Part shown: positions 1 through 11,759 of the stretch, piece after piece
How positions within the stretch are numbered: position 1 is the stretch's first letter
How the letters are laid out: every line of letters starts with the position of its first letter
NCBI GenBank assembly: GCA_003991915.1
Contig: RQTK01000014.1
Coordinates: 846,955 to 910,954, forward strand
Source of the DNA: Elysia chlorotica
Lineage: Eukaryota; Mollusca; Gastropoda; Plakobranchidae
Length of the DNA: 64,000 nucleotides
Direction of reading: 5' to 3'
Position numbers and translations under genes: made by a program
Notes under the pieces: model-generated
Seen by the model: only the letters and a program-made list of their open reading frames with translations
The model's database searches: none
What the model was told of the DNA's origin: nothing

Positions 1-1345
1 TTTTTACATTCAAAAGTGACAAGGAATAGTTATATTTTAGTAACAAAATTCACAAGGTCAGATTTTATGTTTTTTGGAAGGTTGGGCTAATGTTCTCACG
101 TTTTTTTTAAATCCTCATAATAAGTCTTGCTGCGCTACTTTGAACCATTTGAAAGCGATTAATAGTGTCGTTGGGGGGAGATGTCAATAAGGCGTTACAG
201 TAATCAAGGGTAAACAACGGTTTTGGTCACACTCTCATTTTAACAGGTTTTATGCTGCAATGTTCCTAATTCGAAAAATACAACTTCTAACAAAGATCAG
301 CAACATAAGATGGCGTTGACATTTTCTGATAAAAAAAATAACACCTAACTTTTTTACTCTCTTGTTACCGGTACTAATTATTATTGTTATTGATATTAAT
401 ACTTGTTCATGGCACATTTTCAACTTCATTGCTAATCAGTATAATTTCATTTTTGTTATCGTTAAGTTTTAGTCTATTGGTATTCATCCAAATTGACATG
501 ACACAAAAAAATCAAAAGATTTCAACTGGGCATTTCAATGGCCATTTTTAATCTAGCTCAGACATTCTTATCAAAATTATTATACACTCATGATTGTATT
601 TTGCTTGTTCAAATGTAGGGGATGTAAATGACTAAATTGTATTCAGAGTTTACTCTTAGTTAGCTCCCTTTGCAAACTTTTAGGATGTGACAAGGGATGC
701 TAGTCAGTGCCTGATCAAACTTGTATGCTAATTTATACAGTTACTTTCCTTTGTACTAGAACGTTTTGGTGGTTTTTTTTTCTTCTTCTTCAACATTCTT
801 AACATTAAATTCTAGTTTATTGAACAACCATAGTCATTTCTTTTCTCGGCGCTTACCCCTCTTGTCTGCACTATGAGTTAAACCTTATCTTTTTTTCTTC
901 TTTAAAAGTCTTTTTTGTTGTTGTTTTGTTTACTATTGATAACTCAAGCATTTTCTTTGATTTATATTCGTACCATCTCTCAAACTTTTTTTTTTTTAGA
1001 TCACCCTACGTGGTGAATAGTGCTTGAACCCATTTTTTTCTAAGTCAATCATTAACATTGATAAACAAACTCATTTTTTTCACAAACACCAAACACTCGC
1101 CTTTCCCTTAAACACCTACACTCACCACTTTTTTCCTCACCATCCAGTTAAAAGTCGCATTTTTAATCTATTACATTTTTTTTATATGTATCGCCTGTGG
1201 TGAACAGAAATAGCCAAAAGCCAATTAACCCTGGAATTATGCAATGTCTGTTTCTGCCTTCCTTTTGGCACCATTATCCATTTAATTTTAAAAGTCTTCA
1301 TGCCCAATGAAAATGTCCTCGCTGGTGAAATAGAGCATTGAAAAT
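1..1345. other. AT-rich intergenic DNA, no gene seen
   Basis: Homopolymer T runs and stop codons interrupt every frame. I see no coding exon, RNA gene or recognisable transposon here. Confidence 0.6.
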
Positions 1346-1609
1346 GAACTTATGTAATATGTTTTTAACTTTCTCCTTACACGAATGAATTAACACTGGC
1401 TTAAAGAGTCTCTGAAACTGTGTAGGTTATAACGAACTTATGTAATATGTTTTTAACTTTCTCCTTACACGACTGAATTAACATTGGCTTTAGGAGTCTC
1501 TGGAACTGTCTAGGTTATAACGAACTTATGTAATATGTTTTTAACTTTCTCCTTACACGACTGAATTAACATTGGCTTTAAGAGTCTTTGGAAGTGTCTA
1601 GGTTATAAT
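1346..1609. repeat. Three-copy 88-bp tandem repeat
   Basis: A unit beginning GAACTTATGTAATATG and ending near AGGTTATAA starts at 1346, 1434 and 1522, an exact 88-bp period. Copies 2 and 3 share changes (for example GACTGAATTAACATTGG) that copy 1 lacks, so they are the most recent pair. No open frame spans the array and no function is evident. Confidence 0.95.
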
Positions 1610-3012
1610 GACATTGTACGAATTTCTCGTTGGTTGTGGAGGTAAGAGAAATTGACAATAAAATTGGAGGGTTGCAATCTATAGTGGTAGTAGTAGCCTA
1701 TTATTCGGGATGTTTCTGTGTGGTTAACAATCACGTTTTTTTTATGCCAGTTGAATCAATAACAGTAATAAGGCTAGATCTTGTCAGGATAATTTCAGTC
1801 TTTCTAAAGAGGTGAGCGCCTTCATTTTTCTGTTATAATCTAGATCTAGTTCATCTATCTGCAGTGCAGTGGGAATTGAAATTAGCCGCATTTTTGGCCG
1901 AATCAAATATGGCTGCCCGAGTAGTCACGATAGTTGCCGGGCATAGTCAATATGTACAATGCCGAGAGACTGTTAGGATTTCTGGGTCATTCCTTATTAC
2001 TGTGGTTGTCACCATCCCTCAGCAAGTTTCATTATCCATTAATTTTTCATTCTCGCGTGATAGCTTAGTCAAGTTTCGCCAGGGAGAGAGAAAAGGTTTG
2101 AAAATAATGCACACGACTGTAACAGCAGCTTCCTAATAGTCATGAGGCTTCAGCCATTACCACAAACATGATGAAACATTTAGCCAGCAATCGCTGTGCA
2201 GTAAACTATTCATAATTTTAATAATTATGGTATACACCGCCCACGGCTATTTGCCTTATAACTTGCTCGGCCTCCAAGGGTAACAACGTCAATTTATTTA
2301 GGATTTCGAGCTATTATGTGTGTTTTTTTACTACAATCTAAATAGGGTTTATAGAAATAGACACCAGGAAGGGGGGGGGGGGGGGGTGAAAATCGACTAA
2401 CTTAAGAAAACATAGATGTATGCACTGTCTACTTTAAAAAATCATACACTCAAGAAGAGGTTTAATTGTTATAGTTGATAATGTAAGAGTGTTTAGGCCT
2501 ACTTTATCGGCTATTCAATTACTTGTGTAAATAATAATTTTCTTATGAAACTTTGATAATGGCATGTCTGCATTGAAAAACTGTAAACTGCTCTACATTT
2601 TTTAAATGAAAATACATAATATGCCTATGAATTTTTTTTTATCTGCACTCAATCTCACCATTAATTTACAAGATTTTTAATAGCAGTGTAGACTACTTCT
2701 AAATTCTTAAAATTATTAGCCAAGCGTAAACAAGTCTTTCAGCTTAATGCCTCACTTAAAACATAAAGATACAGTAATTATGTCTTTTTTTTGTAGAGAG
2801 AGAGGAAAAAAGAGAATAATATGCACACGTCATATAACTCTAGTTTTGAAGGGCAAGGTTTGAAAGGCAGGGGTTGATGGGGTCTATTTTTTAAAAATCA
2901 AACAAGATATTATGTTGGTTATGAAACTTGAACAAAGTCTCTTATCTCTACGGTGGCTGTGAGAAGAATTTTTATTTTAGATTGTGATGTCTCTATAGGC
3001 GATTAACAGCTA
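1610..3012. other. AT-rich intergenic DNA with a poly-G run
   Basis: No supported gene. A 16-base G run lies at 2371-2386. An open frame at 1864-2136 resembles no family I recognise, opens on GTG and has no splice or promoter context, so I treat it as chance. Confidence 0.5.
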
Positions 3013-3120
3013 AGGGCTGTAAGTGCAACATTGTAGTAAGTTTACGACTCGTCGTAAAACATGGAAAAAAGAAGGCTTTCATCGAGTTGTAAGCTACAGC
3101 GACGTTGTACTTACGAACCT
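3013..3120. mobile_element. Foldback (MITE-like) element, copy 1
   Basis: The ends are imperfect inverted repeats. The left arm reads GCTGTAAGTGCAACATTG and the right arm, reversed, reads CGTAAGTACAACGTCGCTG. The interior holds a second inverted pair around CGACTCGTCG. The same arms recur near 14.46 kb and partly near 14.64 and 16.63 kb, which makes this a dispersed family and not a single chance hairpin. It has no coding capacity. Confidence 0.65.
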
Positions 3121-3317
3121 ATCTATGTGCTAATAGTTAAGAGTTCTAGTATTTCCAGCATGCGGACAATGGTTGGGTTTGTTTACTATTTCTACAGCCT
3201 CAAGGACAAGATCTAGATCTACTTTTGCGTTTCTATTGGCTAAAGGGGGGAAGAAAAGGCGGACCTCGCCTCGAGTTGAATTGGGTAGGCTGCTTAACTT
3301 CCAACTTTGTAAGCTAT

Positions 3318-3508
3318 ATTGTGGATGGGCTCCAAGACTAACGTCTTAAAGTTTTATCTGCTGACACACACAAAACAAGGTGGGTTGACCTGGACTTCTG
3401 TCTCAGCCGGTAACATAATACTACCATCGACCAAAATTTTACCGACCCCAAATTTGGAGTCTAACGCTCTACCAATTGAGCCAGTTGCTTCCCCTCTCCA
3501 ACTTTGGT
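3318..3508 (-). mobile_element. tRNA-derived SINE, degenerate copy
   Basis: Read on the minus strand it carries the core shared by many copies in this window: a tRNA-like head, GGCTGAGACAG(A/G)AGTCCAGG, then a tail containing GACGTTAGTCTTGGAGCCC. The plus strand shows CTGTCTCAGCCGG and CTCTACCAATTGAGCCAG. It is diverged and lacks the extreme 3' end. Confidence 0.7.
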
Positions 3509-4472
3509 ATGTTGCAAGTTTCTTGTAAGTTGTTTTGTCTGTGTTTCTGGTTGGCCAAATTCTCCTTACTAAAAATTGTAAACCCTTGACATCGTCACTG
3601 TTTTTTGTCTAATAAACGTATGTGACATTCGTATTAATAATCTTAATTTCAGTCATGAATTTTAGTCATAATTGAATTTCGAATTTGCGTCCGAATAAAT
3701 TAGCGTCAAAGGGATCTAAAAAGATAGGTCCATTTTGAAAATGATTGTTTTAATTGCATAATATGTTGTTATTACTGGAATTAAGTTATATTTTAACTTA
3801 CACTGTTTATTTTTCCTGGCTACACCGCTTATAGAAAGATTTGGATGACTGTTCGTTTATGAAATTGATACTTTTTTAGGTATCTTTTGCTTTTACGTTT
3901 TAGAAAAAATTGAGTTCCAAGTGATCTGTCATTCAACAGTTTTGTCTACTACAGACAAAACAAAGGTGTTTGTAGTGAGCATTCTGTACTTATAAACATT
4001 TCATTATTTCAAACATCATTATTAGACTGTGTAACAATTTATGTATGTATGTATGCCCATTAATTGAATATTGATATACACACAAACATAGATCAACCCA
4101 ACCTAATACATACTTAAAATTTTCCATGAATTTTCCACAAGTTTATCCATCGTCAAAAAATATATCCTGTGACTAAAAAAATAATTATGCGTGTTTTTTT
4201 TTCTATCATGACTCTGCAAAAATGCACATCTCCTGAACAGAATTAGCTCTAGGGAGATTTCCGTATAAAATGTACGCATTGTGTGTAAGTGACACGGGTA
4301 GCTACGCGTGCAACAAGTTAAAACAACCTTTGAATAGCCTGTCAACAGAGATTGGAGAAGGACATTCACCTACTTTTCAAGAGTGTTAGTACTAGAGTAT
4401 TTCTGGCAATATTTCATCTAACTCAATTTCGAGATTAAAAACTAGGGAATGCAATGTAGACATACAGGCAGA

Positions 4473-4644
<172 letters not shown>

Positions 4645-5196
4645 GTATAATTATATACATAGAGAGAGACGAAGAGACATAATTATAATTAGATACACAG
4701 AGGGATAGAGAGAGATACAGAGACAGAAACAGACAAATACAGAGAGAGAGACAGAGAAACAAAGAAAGAGAATTATACATAATTATAAATGAACACAGCA
4801 AATGGAGGTTGGATAACCGTTGGAAGTGGAGCAACTAAACGATTGGAACTACCGGAGCACGATGACCCCTAGAATCGGATTTTGCAACAACGCAGCAGCT
4901 TGAAAGTTGTTGGTTTTTTTTTATATATAAATGACATTCGAACAATTCCCGCCTTGTGTTTGTTTCATGTTCAAACTTTATTGGAATCAATAATAAGCGG
5001 TCACATTGGTAAGAGGAGATTGAATATTGTCCTCCAAATCAGGTACATCCTATCGATATGAAGACAGGTATTTTTGTGTAAAGGAAATAATTAGGCACGT
5101 AGTGCTTTGGCGCTGAGGACAAACCAAAAAAATGTCAAGGCAGTAAGGAATATGGTAGTTAACTAAGCAACTGAGTAGATTCTTCAATCCTTGGCA

Positions 5197-5423
5197 AACA
5201 GAAGCAGAATTGCAGAGAAAAAAAAGCAGAAGAGTAGAGTCAACAGAAGTGGAATTAGAGAGAAGAAAATAACGATGGATAGAGTCATCAAAAGTGGAAT
5301 TGGAGAGAAGAAAATGCAGATGGGGAGAGTCAACAGAAGTGGAACTGAAGAGAAGAAAATTGTAGGTAGGTAGATTCAACAGAAGTGGTACTGAATAGAA
5401 GAAAAATGCAAGCAATACAAGTA
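5197..5423. repeat. 45-bp minisatellite, five copies
   Basis: Units beginning AACAGAAG or a variant start at 5197, 5242, 5287, 5332 and 5378, a 45-bp period with one 46-bp step. Because 45 is a multiple of three, the array stays open on both strands. The plus frame repeats about 15 residues around RVNRSGI-EKK and the minus frame repeats FLLSNSTSVDS. No start context or domain supports translation, so the coding status is unresolved. Confidence 0.85.
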
Positions 5424-5867
5424 TAAATGGAAAGGAGAAAATGCAGATGGATTAAACACTGCCTAATCTAATGCACTCTGTAAGCTTAAGTATAAGATAT
5501 CTTGTTGTTTCATTAATAGAGCCGTCTTCAGGAAAATTCTCGTTCATTTTTCAGGACACTTATAGAGAAACTAAGAGAAAACTGTTCCAAGAGGACGCCT
5601 GGCAGTGATATGGAATGCACAGGGAAAATGATAGAGGAGAAGGCTCAAGCTTGGAGAGTTATAATAATTAAAAGGGACTTTGTATTGAGACACAATCGTA
5701 GATCGTGTAATACTACTTAGAAAATACTAGTGATATACATATAGGTGTTTTGATGACTGCATGTTCTCTGCGGAGACCTGAAAGGCAGGTCCCCATCAGT
5801 GTTATTCTGAAGGTTATAATTAACACTGCACTGATCCAAATAACAGTTTGTACCTCTATACCAGGGT
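5424..5867. other. Intergenic DNA, no gene seen
   Basis: AT-rich sequence. It resembles the flanks of the neighbouring minisatellite and SINE but has no feature of its own that I can name. Confidence 0.5.
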
Positions 5868-6165
5868 CATGGGGCGGGGGCGAACCGGCTCAGGTTGTAG
5901 AGTGTTGATCTCCGCATCGGAAGGTCCGCGGTTCGAATCCCATAACCGGCAAATTTAGTTTTGCCTGGTTTCGTCCCGTGGAACTGGTTGGACCGGTGTC
6001 AGTATAATGGGACCGGCTGAGACAGGAGTCCAGGTTTCCTCGCCCTGTCTCGTGTGTGGCTAACAGCACATCAAATTGTCATACTTCAGTCTTGGAACCC
6101 GTCTACAATATAGCATATATAGTACTGGCGTTTAACGTCAAACCAACTCAAACCTGTGGACCAAC
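5868..6165 (+). mobile_element. tRNA-derived SINE, near full length
   Basis: A tRNA-like head contains an A-box-like stretch and a good B box (GGTTCGAATCCC at about 5931-5942). The shared core GGACCGGTGTCAGTATAATG and GGCTGAGACAGGAGTCCAGG follows, then CCCTGTCTCGTGTGTGG. The tail ends in GTTTAACGTCAAACCAACTC. It is one of the most complete copies in the window. RNA polymerase III promoter activity is inferred only from the box motifs. Confidence 0.85.
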
Positions 6166-6923
6166 CATCGTCCCACCTGAAACAGTGCTTTGGCAATACG
6201 ATACATTCATGTACTTTAGGCTGTATTATTACAACTTTTTTGTTTGTATGTCTTAACATAAACTTTATCTGTCATGCATAAAAATATTATTTGAAAAAAA
6301 AAAAGTTTGAGTTCCGCTGTCTGATTTGAGCGCAATTTGATTTGTGGTAAAAAAAATTGCATTCGCCATGCTCGTTTTTATGTTGGGTTGGATGATACTT
6401 TAATATCAAGTAAAGATTCATTTAGATTTACAATCTTAAATTGCACTTTTCCACACTCGATTTTTGCAATTAGTCATAGCAAAGAGCGTGACGTGTCTTT
6501 AAAACAAGCTTTTTACAACACAGTGTTGGCCATAACGACTCTTGTGTGACAATTATATGCTATATTTTACTACGTAAGCAATAATTATATGTTATTTTCA
6601 TTAGGATATTACGAAATGAATAAAGTTACAAGAGGTCTCTAAAAGCGAGCGGCAGCATATATAATTGCATATCCTAAACCCTGATGATTTAAAAAAACGT
6701 TCGGGGCAACGGGAAAATATATGCAATAATAAGCAGCTCTGGTATAAATTTTGAAGAGAACCATTCTAATTTTAAACATTACGACACTTGCATATACTAT
6801 ATTTTCTATTTATTCTATTTTATTATTTATACGATCTTGGTTGTTTAAAGGAAAAGAGACCGACAATTGAAGACTTGGATTACTAACATAATAGAGTGGG
6901 CCCACAGGGATATTTTGTTTGTT
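6166..6923. other. AT-rich intergenic DNA, no gene seen
   Basis: The short open frames at 6337-6549 and elsewhere have no recognisable similarity, splice context or codon bias. Confidence 0.5.
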
Positions 6924-7150
6924 TTGTTGCTTAGCGTCCAACGTCAGCACTGTTACCTGCTGTCACACACGATGCAGGGCGGGGGGACCTGAACTCCTGT
7001 CTCAGCCGGTCACATTAAACTTACAGCGACCTAACCAGTAGGGGACGAAATCGGAGAAATTCATATTTTAACAATCGTCCGATTCGAGCCGTGGTCATCC
7101 GATCTGGAGACCAACGCTCTACCACTTGAGCCACTTGCCCTTTCCCCTCC
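6924..7150 (-). mobile_element. tRNA-derived SINE, minus strand
   Basis: It reads GCTTAGCGTCCAACGTCAGCAC at its plus-strand left end, which is the reversed SINE tail. CTCCTGTCTCAGCCGGTCAC follows, then the reversed tRNA-like head CTCTACCACTTGAGCCACTTG. A small deletion removes part of the tail. Confidence 0.8.
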
Positions 7151-7187
7151 CCTCGTCGACTGGACAGGTAAACAGAAGGGGACGACA

Positions 7188-7330
7188 TAATAGACCCAGG
7201 CTGACCAACACAAAGAGTGCGAAAGAGTGAGAGGTTTCACAAGGAGGATTTTGCATCTTAATTACAGGAAGGAAATAGAGTGAGCACGCGTCAGGCTGGC
7301 TCCTCGTATCAATAGAACTGTGAAGACTTG
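7188..7330. repeat. Dispersed repeat, copy 1
   Basis: The segment holding GAGAGGTTTCACAAGGAGG, GATTTTGCA, GCACGCG and GGCTCCTCGTATCAA recurs at about 23800-24035 in the same order and orientation, with a longer middle there. The family is unidentified. Confidence 0.7.
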
Positions 7331-7704
7331 TTGTGCCTTTACATTACTTTACTTTATTCTTCCAGTAGCCTCTTGAGCCTGCGCCCTTGAGCTTGATGAC
7401 AGGATGAAGAATGTATATGTCCTTTCTAGTTGGTCTTTTCCGCAATATAATGTTTTTTTTTTTTTTCTAAAGTAGGATTGGGTGGAAGAAGTTTAGTGCG
7501 GAGGTCCTGTAGTTTAGAAGAGTTGTGCCCTTAAAGGACAAATGCAGTTATAGCTTATCTTTTCTTATCGTATCCCTCCCTCTCATCCAATCTTATGACA
7601 ATACACAAATACATGACCTAGGTTTCCAGTCACCTAAAAGATAAAAGAGATTGTTTTTGTTGGGTTTTTTTCCTTGGACAAACTAACCATGTGTCATTGT
7701 TGAG

Positions 7705-7935
7705 GAGTTGAGTTGGGTTAGCTTAACGTCCAACGTCAGCACCATAATTTATAGGCTATATTTCAGACGGGTCCCAAGACTGGCGTCTGACAATTGAATG
7801 TGCTGCTACATACGATACAGTGCGAGGAGGCGATGACTGCTGTCTCAGCCGATCACATTAAACTGACACCGACCCAAGGGCTCGAACGTCCTCCTGCTTC
7901 GGAATCCGATGTCTACCCTAGGGCTACCGTACCCC
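7705..7935 (-). mobile_element. tRNA-derived SINE, minus strand
   Basis: It begins with GTTGGGTTAGCTTAACGTCC, the reversed SINE 3' end. GGGTCCCAAGACTGGCGTCTG and CTGCTGTCTCAGCCGATCAC follow. The head is diverged, ending near GGGCTACCGTACCCC. Confidence 0.8.
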
Positions 7936-8919
7936 CCGATACGTTGAGGAACATTGCAAATTTGCTCTGGTTAAAATCATTAAACCGTGATAAATGAACA
8001 AGTAATCCACCCGACACAACTATTTACCCGAATGACAATACATCTTACACAGCACCTTGGCAAGTTTTAGAGTAAAACGAATCAGCCACAGCAAGCGCTG
8101 GGTCGCGCTTAATAAACAAAACACATGTGTAACTTAAATCAAAGGGTTATGATATAATGTATAAATCATCGATATAAAGAAAAACAATATTTATATCAAT
8201 CTTATTTTAGTGGGTGTGGGAGAAAAAGAAAGGTTCAGAGGCGTGTTTGAAGAACCAAGCATTACCCAACGTCTCGAGTCAGTAGCCACGTCCCTCTAGA
8301 TCTACGTTGGCTCAACTCGGCCTAGTACTGACTCGCTGTGCGCATGTGTCGCATAACAGAAAAAGTCGCCAATCAAACTTAATAAAATAAACAATGATTC
8401 ATACAAGCCTCGTTTGTTTGCATCCTATCTTGGACTCGATTGTTTGTATCGTATTTTATAGGACTTGCCGTCATACATCTTGCTTTGATTGTATCTTGAT
8501 ATGATTTATATAAAGCAATGTAAAATGCAAACCAGTTATACTGCTTACACCAACCGGTTCTAGGTAAGAGTGCATTTTACGCAACACTACACTCCCCCCT
8601 TCCCTAAGGGTAATTAGATCTAGTCTTTTTAAGTTTATATCTTACAATTTCATCAATTTAGATTGAATTTTTTTCTATTATAGTTATGCTAAAGCAAGTA
8701 CATGGTTTTAGTTTTCCACAAATACATGCGCTAGAACTATGCAGGTGAAATCAAAATGCGAATCATACTTGATTAGATATTTATGTTAAAAAAATGTAAA
8801 ATGTAACGAAGCCATAATCCTAATGCAATTTCTTTTGGGGCAAGAAAACTTAAATGCCGTGAGGGGGTCCCAGACCGCGATCCACGGAATTTAGTCGTTC
8901 ACTTTATACTAACACCAAC
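7936..8919. other. Intergenic DNA, no gene seen
   Basis: AT-rich sequence with no supported feature apart from scattered TCTAGATC words. Confidence 0.5.
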
Positions 8920-8998
8920 GCTAACTGTCGCAAGTGGTAGGGCGTTGATCTCTCAGTCGAAAGACCCTTGGTTTGAATCCCACAATCAGTCGAACATT
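8920..8998 (+). mobile_element. SINE tRNA-like head, truncated
   Basis: CAAGTGGTAGGGCGTTGATCT followed by GGTTTGAATCCCACAATC matches the head of the local SINEs. The SINE core GGCTGAGACAG is absent after it, so only the 5' part remains. A true tRNA is unlikely because the arms do not pair convincingly. Confidence 0.55.
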
Positions 8999-9627
8999 TA
9001 TTAGTGAATATATTGTAAAATACCCCAGCAGGTGTGATCAAAGTTATTCTGGTCTCGTAAAACGCGCCGTCTACTGGCTGTCTACTTTCAGTCTGTCACG
9101 GTGAAGTCAACAAGATCATTTGATCTCAGGTTTGAGCCTTCCTTGGGTGTTAAACGATTTATTGTTGTTATGACGCCACCTTGTCGTTCGAAATAAGAGT
9201 CTGTTTACAAGACAGATAGAGGCTGCTTGTTAATGTGTTATCAATCACCAAAAGTATAAAGTATGCCTCAGCTCTAGCCACAGCCCTATCGTATTACTTT
9301 CATTCGTATTTTTAAACCGGTGCCTCAAAAAAGCAAGGAATATACCCATGCAAAGTTAAAATGGCAAATAGCTATGGACATAAGAGATGGAGAAAAAAAA
9401 TTGAAGAGGGAAGAGATAGCTTGGATTGTAATATCTAAGATGATAACTTGTTTTTTCCCCTCTTCTTGACATGGGACTTGTTTTAACTCCGCTGGTTTTA
9501 ATGTTTCTCTTTAATCAAGCTCATCAAATTCTGAATCAGGCCCATTGCCTTCTTCACCAACCGAAACAGTGTAAATATTTTTCCTCTTTCAAAGAAACCG
9601 TTCTAGCAAAAACCCCTCAACCCTCCC

Positions 9628-9629
<2 letters not shown>

Positions 9630-9682
<53 letters not shown>
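9630..9682. repeat. CT microsatellite at duplication edge
   Basis: About 26 CT units sit immediately before the first copy of the 2.06-kb duplicated segment. A shorter CT tract (11740-11760) sits at the same relative place before the second copy. Confidence 0.97.
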
Positions 9683-9685
<3 letters not shown>

Positions 9686-11738
9686 CTAAAACAATAAATA
9701 TATAAACAAGCAAACAAAGTATAACAACATTGTGTTGCAGCGGTGTTAATTTGAATAATAAAAACCCGTTTGGGAAATCAATAGTTTAGTATCTGACCTC
9801 AAAGAAAATTTAAAAACAAAGCTGTTAGATAAGAGTGATGACGTTCAAGCGGGTAACTGCTGCGCTTAAATAGAAAAAGGTATTACAAACTTTTTTCAGA
9901 AATATAGATAGAAGCAGGTACTTCTTACGTAGTTTGTAGATAGAAGTAAGGTAAGACCAGCATAATTATATATAATAAAGAAAACAACGGCTTACACATT
10001 TTATTATTTGATATTACAAATACGAAGTCCAACGACTCGCCTTTTTTCAATTTACTCACCACGTCCTCAAGTTTCTGCCAACAACGAGCCATCACAGATA
10101 GGATGTGGATTAACGTAGTCCTTGTGAAACTTAAACGGCCGTGGTATACCTGATAACCACTGGCTTTCCTCAGAGCAGAATGAATGCTATCCGTACGATA
10201 CAGCAGTAAGTCGTTCTGTGGTTTTTTTAATCACCTGTGACAATTCGATTCCGGAATTTGCAACCCTGCAACCGAATCAACCGGAATGCAAAATCAAACC
10301 GGTTTTATGCTCTTTTCATAGAAAAGGTTGAGTAACTGCAAATTAATACTACCATACTTGTATCCTAAAATGTGTCTGTTTGATAATGGCAATTGTAGCA
10401 AAACATTCAGGCTTCGTGAAGAAAAGCTACTTTTAGTAACTCTCGCGTCCTGAATCAAGACCAAGGTTTGTAATGAAACTTGCCCGAGGTTTTCCAAAGT
10501 ACAAAGAGAATTATAGCCTATATAATGACAACCTGTGACCAGACCGGCATGCACACTGCTTCTGGTGCGTAACTGCAACTTAAAAGTAGCTGAATGTATG
10601 GTCTGCTTCCAACCCAAAGAAAAAGTAAACACAAAAAAACCCACAGCAATCAAGAGCAATTATATCGCTGTTTAAATACTTTCTTTTTAATAAACTCCCC
10701 AACGCATTTTTGTTACCGCATGGAAAGAGTATTGTAAGAAGTAGAACACACATCGCCACCAGAACGATCTAGACTATGTGAACAGTGAGGAATATCCACG
10801 TAAAAACCCTTTATTTGTAGAGAAAGTATTTTAATATCGAATAAAACAGCGGATACCCACTTTGGCGGCGTCGCTTAATAAAGCGATTTGTACTTCTATT
10901 TGCTTATTAATTTTATTATTTCTTTTTGTGGGATACAGACAGAGTCAAAGAGCAAAAGTAATTAACCTTTACGTTAGGGGATTATATATTCAATGTAGTT
11001 GTAACAGTTCGAAATGTTTAACAATGTTGTTGAGTTGGCTGATGGACCAATCAAAATACCTTCTCAGTATTATCCTGAATAATATATATATATATGTAGT
11101 TGATCAAATTAGATTTAAATTTTCTTACGGTTTTGTAGGAATGGTTAGAATTAAGGCTTCCCAAAGTAACCCACCAATGCAGCGAAGTTGACAAACATTT
11201 ATCTTACATTAAGAGTCAAATAAGCCATGCATTATGCGTTGTTAGGACATTTTAACTTATGTTGTTCCATCGGATTGGGGCATTGCAAAGGATCATATCT
11301 AAAATTTGTTTCGATTAACCATTATCTGATTTTCACTATAAAATGATCCTAAAGAGGGACTCCTTAAAGCCAAAGCCAAATCCAAAACTGTTATCAAAAT
11401 AAAAATCATAATATCCATTGCTACTCGGCTACTTTCTTTCAAAGCGGTTAAATTTTCAGGTTGATAAGAATTGTAAAATCCGATGGATAAAATTGTTTTA
11501 AAAAACCACTTACAGATAACACACATAAAAAAACACGTGAAAAGACAAAAAACTGATCGGGTCAACGCGTTGAGTGCAACTCTAACTGTAAACAAAATGT
11601 TGAAGCAGATGATGCAAATAAACTGTGCCAGGAAGTTTTGACAGAGGGGCAGATTACATACTTTGTGATAGGGGTTATTATTTTTCTTCTTCTTCTGCGT
11701 TAATGTTCAATATGCCCAAATTTTTTAAATTTTTAGTT
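9682..11738. repeat. 2.06-kb tandem duplication, copy 1
   Basis: The segment from CGTTCTAAAACAATAAATAT to AAATTTTTAGTT recurs in direct orientation at 11760-13817. It has no recognisable gene. The 121-residue minus-strand frame at 10294-10659 is not preserved in copy 2, and a short frame ending in YSENQIMVNRNKF is retained in both without known similarity. Copy 1 has about 127 bp (10771-10897) that copy 2 lacks. The last 60 bp match the 3' end of the RNase H fragment that borders copy 2. Confidence 0.93.
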
Positions 11739-11759
11739 ACTCTCTCTCTCTCTCTCTCT

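Noticed and set aside
5925..5950. Functional tRNA gene from the GGTTCGAATCC B box
   Set aside because: It is the head of a SINE with core and tail attached, and the arms do not form a good cloverleaf.
9471..9689. 72-residue frame beginning MGLVLTPLVLMF as a secreted peptide
   Set aside because: It runs into the CT microsatellite and stops just beyond it. No splice donor or conserved part is visible, so the hydrophobic start is not enough.
10294..10659. 121-residue minus frame as a gene
   Set aside because: The duplicate copy has indels and an 88-bp insertion in the same frame, and no domain is recognisable, so no selection on the frame is seen.
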